The notes under the pieces: model-generated
Told to the model about the DNA's origin: nothing
The model's database searches: none
The model's input: the letters and a program-made list of their open reading frames with translations, nothing else
Assembly: GCF_052056915.1 (NCBI RefSeq)
Contig: NZ_CP195119.1
Coordinates: 2,356,001-2,420,000, forward strand
Length of the DNA stretch: 64,000 bases
DNA from: MTP4 sp052056915
GTDB taxonomy: Archaea > Halobacteriota > Methanosarcinia > Methanosarcinales > Methanosarcinaceae
Direction of reading: 5' to 3'
Made by a program: the position numbers and the translations under genes
Shown here: piece by piece, positions 57,876 through 64,000 of the stretch
Position numbering within the stretch: the stretch's first letter is position 1
Layout of the letters: the number at the start of each line of letters is the position of its first letter

Positions 57876-59537
57876 TTACATCATTGGAGGCATTCCAGGG
57901 GGCATTCCACCCATTCCTGGTGGCATTCCGCCCATTCCGCCCATTTCTTCTGGGCTGGGGGCTGCGCGAGTGGAGGCGATGATATCGTCGATCCTGAGGA
58001 TCATGACTGCGGATTCGGTTGCGGCGTTGACTACCTGGGTCTTGACTCTGAGGGGTTCGACAACAAAGGCTTCCCACATGTCAACAACCTTTCCTTCGTA
58101 GACGTCGAGACCTGCGGTCTTCACGCCTTTCTCGTGCTGGGAGCGCAGCTCCATGAGCATGTCGATCGGGTCGAGACCTGCGTTTTCTGCAAGGGTCCTG
58201 GGGATGACTTCGAGAGCTTCGGCGTAGGCTTTGACTGCAAGCTGTTCCCTGCCTTCGAGGGTTGCTGCGTATTCCTGGAGCCTGAGTGCAACTTCCACTT
58301 CAGGGGAGCCGCCACCTGCAACGAGCTTCTCGTCTTCGATTGCCACGCCTACTACACGGATTGCGTCTTCGAGGGCGCTGTCGATGCTGTCCACAACGTG
58401 CTCGGTACCACCGCGGAGGAGGATGGTAACTGCCTTCGGATTGTTACAGCCGGTGACAAAGGTCATGTTGTCGCCGCCAACTCTCTTTTCTTCCACGGAC
58501 TGAGCGTATCCGAGGTCTTCGGGGGTAATCTCGTCCATGTTGGTGATGAGCTTGCCGCCGGTTGCACGGGCGAGTTTTTCCATGTCGCTCTTCTTGACTC
58601 TGCGCACGGCAAAGATACCTGCCTTTGCAAGGTAGTGCTGGGCCAGGTCTTCAACGCCCTTCTGGCAGAATACGACGTTTGCCCCGCTGTCAATGACCTT
58701 GTTTACGATGTCCTTGAGCATCTTTTCTTCCTGGTCAAGGAAGGACTGGAGCTGGTCCGGAGAGGTGATCGAGATTTCTGCGTCCACTTCGGTGTCCTTG
58801 AGTTCTATTGCGGAGTTCAGGAGGACGATCTTTGCATCGTTGACTTTTTCGGGCATGTTGGTGTGGACTCTTTCCTTATCAATTATCATGCCGGGGATAA
58901 GTTCGGAATCATCGACCCTGCCGCCTACTTTCTTGACAACGTTGATGTTTTCTCTGTCCACGGTGTTCTTTCCGTTTGTGTCTACAACGCTGGTAACTGC
59001 GTCCACGGCGATTTCGGAAAGAATCCTCTTGGAAGACTCTGCGCCCTTTCCGGTCATGGCTGTCTCGGAAATGCTGATCAGAAGGTCCCGGTTGGACATT
59101 TCCACGGTCATTGCCAGGGATTTCAGGACTTCAGTGGCCTTTTCGGCTGCCAGCCTGTACCCGGAGGCGATGATGGTGGGGTGGATTTCCTGTTCGATCA
59201 AATCTTCAGCTTTCTTTAACAGTTCTCCGGCGACTACAGCTGCACTGGTGGTTCCGTCTCCGACTTCTTCGTCCTGGGTCTTGGAAACTTCCACAACCAT
59301 CTTTGCGGCGGGGTGCTCGATGTCCATCTCTTTAAGGATGGTAGCACCGTCATTGGTGATAACCACATCACCCATGCCGTCAACAAGCATCTTGTCCATT
59401 CCCTTGGGGCCGAGGGTGGTCCTGACTGCTTCGGCTACTGCCTTTGCGGCCATGATGTTGTTGTTCTGGGCATCCCTGCCTCTGGTTCTTTTGCTGCCTT
59501 CTCTTAAAATGAATATTGGCTGTCCTTGTCCTGCCAT
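57876..59537 (-). CDS. Thermosome (group II chaperonin) subunit
   Basis: A 553-residue chaperonin subunit that folds proteins inside a double ring. ATP-site motifs are TTLGPKGMDKMLVD, ITNDGATIL and DGTTSAAVVAGELL; the apical domain and LVAGGGSPEVEVALRL follow, and the C-terminus has the GGM/PPGM-rich tail. Group II chaperonins have a built-in helical lid and need prefoldin rather than GroES. On the minus strand a TATA element (ctttatatag, about 59606-59616) and GGAGG site eight nt before the ATG give a strong expression unit. Methanosarcina usually has several paralogues; which this is cannot be told here. Confidence 0.95.
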   Translation of the reverse strand: MAGQGQPIFILREGSKRTRGRDAQNNNIMAAKAVAEAVRTTLGPKGMDKMLVDGMGDVVITNDGATILKEMDIEHPAAKMVVEVSKTQDEEVGDGTTSAAVVAGELLKKAEDLIEQEIHPTIIASGYRLAAEKATEVLKSLAMTVEMSNRDLLISISETAMTGKGAESSKRILSEIAVDAVTSVVDTNGKNTVDRENINVVKKVGGRVDDSELIPGMIIDKERVHTNMPEKVNDAKIVLLNSAIELKDTEVDAEISITSPDQLQSFLDQEEKMLKDIVNKVIDSGANVVFCQKGVEDLAQHYLAKAGIFAVRRVKKSDMEKLARATGGKLITNMDEITPEDLGYAQSVEEKRVGGDNMTFVTGCNNPKAVTILLRGGTEHVVDSIDSALEDAIRVVGVAIEDEKLVAGGGSPEVEVALRLQEYAATLEGREQLAVKAYAEALEVIPRTLAENAGLDPIDMLMELRSQHEKGVKTAGLDVYEGKVVDMWEAFVVEPLRVKTQVVNAATESAVMILRIDDIIASTRAAPSPEEMGGMGGMPPGMGGMPPGMPPMM

Positions 59538-59603
59538 GTATCTAATCCTCCGTTAGCGTGAATTGGTATCTTGGAATTAAAAACGCATTTTACATGTTTG
59601 TAC

Positions 59604-59616
59604 TTCTATATAAAGT
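59604..59616 (-). promoter_or_regulatory. TATA box of the thermosome gene
   Basis: On the minus strand ctttatatagaag predicts a start near 59580 and a leader of about 45 nt that contains the GGAGG ribosome-binding site. Confidence 0.55.
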
Positions 59617-59699
59617 CATCCCATTGATTTAAGTGGGACATCTGCGCTTCCGCAGCTCTTCTCATCGATAAAGCCGGTGCAAACTCTTTCTTCTAAATC

Positions 59700-59792
59700 T
59701 CAATTCCCTGGGTCAACTTGAGGCGGATCTGCTTTTTCCTCCAGGAAAGGAAATTGTTCATCAGGGTCAATTTCTATAATTTTTTTCAACAT
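59700..59792 (-). CDS. Possible 30-residue small protein
   Basis: Encodes MLKKIIEIDPDEQFPFLEEK and ten more acidic residues, with an AGGAGAG site about seven nt before the ATG. It lies upstream of the thermosome promoter on the same strand. The ribosome-binding site and composition look protein-like, but there is no family to support it. Confidence 0.3.
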   Translation of the reverse strand: MLKKIIEIDPDEQFPFLEEKADPPQVDPGN

Positions 59793-59924
59793 TTCTGCTC
59801 TCCTGATAAACTTGTTTTTTACTACCCTTCATAATTATTCAATGTAAAAAAATATTTACTGATTCCTCTCTTTTAAAGGCGAGGATTTTACTGAGTTCAA
59901 TTTTCCAGTTAACCGGTTTAATGG

Positions 59925-60200
59925 TTTAACTAGTTTAATGGTTTAATGTTTTGGATAATTTGATCTTTTAATGGTCTAATGTTTTGAACGAATTTGATCT
60001 TTTAATGGTTTAATTTTTTTGGGTGAATTTGATCTTTTAATGGTCTAAGTAATTTAATGTGATTGGTGGTCTTGTAATCTAAAAGATGATGCTTTTAAGG
60101 GTTTTATGGTTTGAACATATTGAAAGTTCTAATAGTTTAATGGTTTAAACGGATTGAAAGGTTTTAATAGTTTAATGGTCTAATTGTTTAATAAGTTTAA
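59925..60200. repeat. Degenerate T/A-rich repeats upstream of the Hsp70 gene
   Basis: About ten irregular copies of aatttgatcttttaatggtc and gtttaatggttt motifs. It separates the divergent thermosome and Hsp70 genes. TATA-like elements for the latter are around 60270-60290. Confidence 0.7.
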
Positions 60201-60385
60201 TATAGGTATGAACTAATAATAGACTTCAATATTTTAATGGAAAAATTAATATCTTAAGTACTTCGAATGTAAATATTATAATACAGATATAGTCCATTTT
60301 CTGGTTTGGTAGAACAGATTGGTCAAAATACTGTAATAGAAAAGTTAATATCTCATGTCTCCATAATAAAATTTTGGGGGACTTT

Positions 60386-61867
60386 ATGGCTCAAGTCAGA
60401 AGTAAAGTATTGGGTATAGACCTTGGGACCACCAATTCGTGTACAGCAATAATCGAACTCGGGGAACCGAAGGTCATTACAAACTCAGAAGGAAAAAGGC
60501 TTACACCTTCAGTTGTAGGTTTTTCAAAAAAGAATGAACTGCTTGTGGGAGAACTCGCCAAAAGGCAGATAGTTTCCAATCCCGAGAATTCCGTTCAGTC
60601 CATAAAGCGATATATGGGAAAACCTGACTACAGGGTGCCGCTGAACAACGAGCACTATACACCGCACGGAATCTCTGCAATGATTCTCCAGAAGCTTAAA
60701 GTCGATGCGGAGAAATACCTTGGGGATGCTGTCGGAAAAGCCGTGATTACGGTTCCGGCTTATTTTAACGATTCCCAGCGCTTCGCAACGAAAAAAGCTG
60801 GGGAAATGGCAGGCCTGGATGTGCTGAGGGTTATAAACGAACCTACAGCGGCAGCTCTTGCCTACGGCCTGAGAGACGGTGTCCAGGACCAGAAAATCCT
60901 GGTTTACGACCTCGGCGGCGGAACTTTTGATGTATCGATCCTCAAAATCAAACACGGCGTTTTCGAAGTGCTGGCTACCTGTGGGGATACTGAACTTGGT
61001 GGTGATGACTTCGACCGGAAAATCGTCGATTATTTGCTCTCGGAGTTTAAGGAAGCCGAAGGGACAGATCTCTCTGAAAATGTGGAGGCCATGCAGCGTA
61101 TCAAGGAAGCCGCGGAGAGATGTAAGGTTGACCTGTCTTCCCTTATGACTGCAAACGTTGATCTCCCTTACATTTCTGAAAATAAACGTCTGGATATGGA
61201 GGTCTCAAGGGAACAATTCGAAGCAATGACCGAGGACCTTGTTAATAAAACCATTTCAATCATGGAAAAATCCCTGAAAGATGCAGGACTTTCTCCTCAA
61301 GATATTGATGAAGTCATTCTTGTGGGCGGGTCTACCAGAATCCCTGCCGTAGCGAAACGGGTAGAAGATTTCATGGAAAAATCCCCCCTTCAGAGCATTA
61401 ACCCTGATGAAGTTGTGGCAATGGGAGCGGCTGTCCAGGCAGGGATCCTCGGAAATGAGTACCTGAAAAGTTCCGGGAACCAGCAGGTCGATAGCGGCAA
61501 TCTTGTGCTCCTCGACGTCACCTCTCTTACACTGGGATTTGAAACCGTAGGGGACACGACGGCATTCATAATTCCCCGGAACACGACGATACCTACCAGA
61601 AATAGTAAGGTCTTTACCACTCATTATGACAACCAGGAGGTCGTCAGGGGTAAGATTCTCCAGGGAGAAGAGCAGGAGGCATCCAAAAATGTGGCTCTGG
61701 GAACAATTATCCTGGAGAATATTCCTCCCTCTCTGAAAGGTGTCCCACGGATAGAGGTTACTTTTGATATCGATGCCAACGGCATAATAAACGCTACAGC
61801 CAGAGACCTTGCCACAGGAAACATGCGAAGTGTTACTATCGAGAGGCCCGCCGGGCTCAATGACTGA
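60386..61867 (+). CDS. Hsp70 (DnaK-like) without C-terminal lid
   Basis: A 493-residue Hsp70. The ATPase domain is complete (GIDLGTTNS, VYDLGGGTFDVS, VGGSTRIPAV), as are the interdomain linker (VLLDV) and the beta-sandwich substrate-binding domain, which ends in the conserved NATARDLATG...VTIERPAGL. The protein stops two residues later, exactly where the helical lid normally begins (typical DnaK is about 610-640 residues). No frameshifted lid is found after the stop. Start at the ATG at 60386 (MAQVRSKVLGIDLG); an upstream TTG adds four residues. It precedes a membrane J-protein by 44 nt, and the two presumably work together. Confidence 0.9.
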   Translation: MAQVRSKVLGIDLGTTNSCTAIIELGEPKVITNSEGKRLTPSVVGFSKKNELLVGELAKRQIVSNPENSVQSIKRYMGKPDYRVPLNNEHYTPHGISAMILQKLKVDAEKYLGDAVGKAVITVPAYFNDSQRFATKKAGEMAGLDVLRVINEPTAAALAYGLRDGVQDQKILVYDLGGGTFDVSILKIKHGVFEVLATCGDTELGGDDFDRKIVDYLLSEFKEAEGTDLSENVEAMQRIKEAAERCKVDLSSLMTANVDLPYISENKRLDMEVSREQFEAMTEDLVNKTISIMEKSLKDAGLSPQDIDEVILVGGSTRIPAVAKRVEDFMEKSPLQSINPDEVVAMGAAVQAGILGNEYLKSSGNQQVDSGNLVLLDVTSLTLGFETVGDTTAFIIPRNTTIPTRNSKVFTTHYDNQEVVRGKILQGEEQEASKNVALGTIILENIPPSLKGVPRIEVTFDIDANGIINATARDLATGNMRSVTIERPAGLND

Positions 61868-61911
61868 CACCTTAAAAACATAAAATCAGAGCTTTCAAAG
61901 GGGGAAAGGTA

Positions 61912-62691
61912 ATGGATTACTATCAATTACTGGATATACCCAGGGTTGCAAGCCCCGAAGATATTGAAAACAGGTATCTCTTACTTGTAAAGAAATATCA
62001 TCCGGATCGGTCTAAATCCCCTGATGCCCATGAAAAGTTCATAAAAATCAAAGAAGCTTACGAAACTCTTAAAAATCCTTGGAAAAGAAAGGTATACGAC
62101 GCATCCTTGCCACCTGAAGAAAAGGCAGTGGAAGCGTCTTCCGAACCAGAGGATCCCGAGGGTTTTTCTTCCGATTCCGATGCACCTTCTCTGGACTCGT
62201 CCATTTCTCCAGTTCCCGATCAGCCTGTTTCAGGTTCTAAGGGTGCTTTCAAATCGACCGGTATTTCCTACGTTTCTTTTAAATCCGATCGTGAATCCTA
62301 CTCGTCCAGCCCGGCTTCCTCCTCCAAAGGTCCCGGCGAGTCCGGAAAACCCGAGAGGTCTAAATACCTTCCTTCTGAAAAGAGTTTGAACCTTCATGAC
62401 CGGTCGAAAGAAGTTTCATACGGCTCAGGGCAAAATAGTGCGGACTGGTCCTATGTGAAAGTTAAATATGAAGGAATTGATGAAGATATTGATGACGCCA
62501 CCGGCAAAAAATCCGGGTTTTCAGCAGGTTTCACCGTAAGGAAGGCTTTTCGTTATGCTGTTGTCCTTATCTGTATTTTCCTGATCCTGACGATCGTTTC
62601 CCCCGACCTTGTGGGAGCAAAGGCTTCTGGATTCGGAGCTGTAACAGAAACTTTTGATAAGGTGGTGCTTTTAGCAAAAAGCCTGGTCTGA
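61912..62691 (+). CDS. J-domain protein with C-terminal membrane helix
   Basis: A 259-residue protein. An N-terminal J domain (about 1-65: MDYYQLLDIPRVASPEDIEN, KKYHPDRSKS with the essential HPD, then FIKIKEAYETLKNPWKRKVY) would stimulate the ATPase of the preceding Hsp70. A long Ser/Pro/Glu-rich disordered segment (about 70-165) follows, then a C-terminal membrane helix (YAVVLICIFLILTIVSPDLV, about 220-239). It lacks the zinc-finger and substrate-binding domains of DnaJ. GGGGAAAGG precedes the ATG. It is likely a membrane-tethered cochaperone for the lidless Hsp70. Confidence 0.88.
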   Translation: MDYYQLLDIPRVASPEDIENRYLLLVKKYHPDRSKSPDAHEKFIKIKEAYETLKNPWKRKVYDASLPPEEKAVEASSEPEDPEGFSSDSDAPSLDSSISPVPDQPVSGSKGAFKSTGISYVSFKSDRESYSSSPASSSKGPGESGKPERSKYLPSEKSLNLHDRSKEVSYGSGQNSADWSYVKVKYEGIDEDIDDATGKKSGFSAGFTVRKAFRYAVVLICIFLILTIVSPDLVGAKASGFGAVTETFDKVVLLAKSLV

Positions 62692-62696
62692 GTGTT

Positions 62697-62762
62697 TTGA
62701 TCTAAATGTTTGATCTAAGTGTTTGATCTAAGTGTTTGATCTAAGTGTTTGATCTAAGTGTT
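62697..62762. repeat. 13-bp tandem repeat
   Basis: About five copies of gtttgatctaagt directly follow the J-protein stop codon and end close to the stop of the convergent DUF169 gene. Confidence 0.88.
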
Positions 62763-62773
62763 TTTTCCTTTTT

Positions 62774-63520
62774 TCAGGCTTTAGTCCCGGGAAGGCTTGA
62801 AAGCCCGTCTTCTATTTCTTTAACTTTGTCAAAAGCAATCCCGAGAGGGACCTCAAAGTCCTCATACCCGCTGTGCTTCCTTGACCCCTTGCATCCGAAG
62901 GAAAGCCCCAGGCCTTCCCGGAGGGCGAGCACCGTACAGTCCCCGCAGACGGAAGCAGCGCCCAGGGTATCCAGTTTTACCCTTTCTCCTTTTGCATATG
63001 CGCTGGCCTGGACGATGCGCATGGCTTTTTCGGGTTTCAGGAAAAGGATCAGTGCGTCAAAATCGCCTTTGTTCCGGGAAAGGGGCTCGATTCTTACGGT
63101 ACAGAATTTTTTATCGAACCTGGGAAGCGCCAGAGCCGCCTTTTCAGCAGCCTGCGGATCCCTGTACCTGCCGGATTTCAGGTAGTAAGCAGCCGGGCTC
63201 TCTTCCGAAAGCCCGAGCACGTAATTTCCGGGGGAACAGCCTTGCCCCGAGATCCTGAAAGTTTCCCCGAAACGGGCTTTGTGCACGAGTTCGCAAAAGA
63301 GCAGGTCGGATTTTTCGGGAAGGATTTCGCTGTGAGCCTCAGCAGCTTCTTTTCTCCCGGGCTTTCCTTCCTCAGTTTTTCCTTCCTCAGTTTTTCCTTC
63401 TCCGGGTTTCCCTTTTACGTTTTCTTCTCCCGTTTCAAAGGTCACGCATACGGGTTCCCCGGTTTCCATCAGCCTGCTGAGTTCCGGGAAACCCTTGACA
63501 GCGGATTTTTCACTCTGCAT
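62774..63520 (-). CDS. DUF169-family protein
   Basis: A 248-residue protein matching the uncharacterised DUF169 family of anaerobes: a region with VCVTFETGEE, a FCELVHKARFGETFRISGQG CSPG block (shown with a break), LGLSEESPAAYYLKSGRY, LFLKPEKAMRIVQASAYAKG, CGDCTVLALREGLGLSFGCKGSRK. The several Cys may bind metal or a cluster; function unknown. A Gly/Lys/Glu/Pro insert (about residues 35-65, with repeated EEGK units, encoded by ttttccttcctcag DNA repeats at about 63370-63410) breaks the conserved N-terminal part. Start is the ATG at 63520 (MQSEKSAVKGFPEL) or 63529. Confidence 0.8.
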   Translation of the reverse strand: MQSEKSAVKGFPELSRLMETGEPVCVTFETGEENVKGKPGEGKTEEGKTEEGKPGRKEAAEAHSEILPEKSDLLFCELVHKARFGETFRISGQGCSPGNYVLGLSEESPAAYYLKSGRYRDPQAAEKAALALPRFDKKFCTVRIEPLSRNKGDFDALILFLKPEKAMRIVQASAYAKGERVKLDTLGAASVCGDCTVLALREGLGLSFGCKGSRKHSGYEDFEVPLGIAFDKVKEIEDGLSSLPGTKA

Positions 63521-63551
63521 GAGGCACATTCCTCTTTCGGTCCCTTATTTT

Positions 63552-64000
63552 TTATTCAAACTCAGCTTTAACCGTGGTGAATATGGGGCCTCTGATGTCG
63601 ATCTTCTTATTCTTACCCGTGATGTAGCGCTGGGCCATGGGGCCTATCCTCAGGTTGACTTCTGAAGGGACCTTTACAATCCTGACCCTTGTGATGTGTT
63701 CCTCTGCCCCGGACATTGCGGCTTCTTCGATTTCCCGGGCAGCCTGGGCGGCAAAAGCTTCTATGAAGCGGAAGCCTGCCATTGCGGAGTGGTTTTCAAA
63801 GGCTTTCTTCCATTTTTTGGTGTTCGGAAGCCCCAGGATGTCCCCATTATAGGCGACGACTTCGTTAAAAGCTGCGGGACCGCAGAGTTTTGTCTCTTCC
63901 TCGGGTTCGATTACGGATACCTTTACTTTCTTTCCGCAGACTTCCCCTTCCCATGCAGGGAAGGCACAGGGGCTAGGTTCACTCCCGTGCAGTTCGCACT
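63552..64000 (-). CDS. Uncharacterised protein, partial at window edge
   Basis: The frame is open from the window edge (64000) to a stop at 63552, giving at least 149 residues; the ATG at 63782 is internal, as the upstream reading frame is protein-like (CELHGSEPSPCAFPAWEGEV, LCGPAAFNEVVAYNGDILGL). The visible part has several Cys and a C-terminal MAQRYITGKNKKIDIRGPIF block. I do not recognise the family. It lies just upstream of the DUF169 gene on the same strand (31 nt), so the two may be one operon. Confidence 0.75.
   Translation of the reverse strand, partial: CELHGSEPSPCAFPAWEGEVCGKKVKVSVIEPEEETKLCGPAAFNEVVAYNGDILGLPNTKKWKKAFENHSAMAGFRFIEAFAAQAAREIEEAAMSGAEEHITRVRIVKVPSEVNLRIGPMAQRYITGKNKKIDIRGPIFTTVKAEFE

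Noticed and set aside
58134..59219. 361-codon frame opposite the thermosome gene
   Set aside because: Antisense shadow of a strongly conserved chaperonin gene.

Overview
The window is archaeal chromosome, almost certainly from Methanosarcina or a close relative in the Methanosarcinales. Diagnostic genes are the PolD small subunit DP1, release factor aRF1 with its NIKS and GGQ motifs, the radical-SAM wyosine enzyme Taw1, the archaeal Sec61-beta subunit SecG, a group II chaperonin, RadB, an Orc1/Cdc6 protein, a four-subunit pyruvate:ferredoxin oxidoreductase and a protein with the duplicated Methanosarcina-type S-layer domain. Bacterial-type genes common in this lineage are also present (Ppk1, an Hsp70, NrdD, a bactofilin-like protein). 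Genes are separated by long AT-rich spacers, many carrying tandem repeats with units of about 10 to 30 bp.

Layout. 0-3.4 kb: a DtxR-family regulator and a znuACB-type zinc ABC operon that share an inverted-repeat motif at their promoters. 3.8-6 kb: an unknown protein, a methyltransferase and a TPR protein. 6.8-9.8 kb: porGDAB (minus strand). 10.3-12.4 kb: a dihydrouridine synthase and signal peptidase I. 12.6-20.1 kb: a possible structured RNA, DP1, Taw1, aRF1 and ArgS. 20.3-21.4 kb: a frameshifted HsdM tail and a RelBE/ParDE-like pair, which look like a decayed defence locus. 21.7-24.4 kb: two tandem short MetE-like methyltransferases and a small ribbon-helix-helix protein. 24.77 kb: tRNA-Lys(CUU). 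25.4-27 kb: six tandem, near-identical TRAM-domain genes ending at a hairpin-U terminator. 27.3-31.5 kb: a bactofilin-like protein, an ABC importer of the sulfonate/nitrate type and a divergent HTH regulator. 31.9-36.5 kb: a 1090-residue S-layer-domain protein and ThiL. 37.2-40.7 kb: the anaerobic ribonucleotide reductase set nrdH-nrdD-nrdG. 41.3-48.6 kb: RadB, inositol-1-phosphate synthase, MtnA, SecG, a membrane-anchored hydrolase and a MutS-like ATPase. 49.1-56 kb: a polyphosphate locus of Ppk1, Ppx and a CYTH/degenerate-HD/CHAD fusion. 56.4-62.7 kb: Orc1/Cdc6, thermosome, an Hsp70 that ends before the lid, and a J-protein with a C-terminal membrane helix. 62.8-64 kb: a DUF169 protein and an unrecognised gene that runs off the window.

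The most noteworthy features are the six-copy TRAM array with its leader, the polyphosphate synthesis/hydrolysis/binding locus in which one protein carries a relic of the Ppx HD domain, the lidless Hsp70 paired with a membrane J-protein, the tandem MetE-like enzymes that both lack one expected zinc cysteine, the ATTTGG-N7-CCAAAT motif of the zinc locus, and radB, whose ribosome-binding site and TATA box point to an AUA start. All calls come from reading the sequence and the translations; no database search was run.
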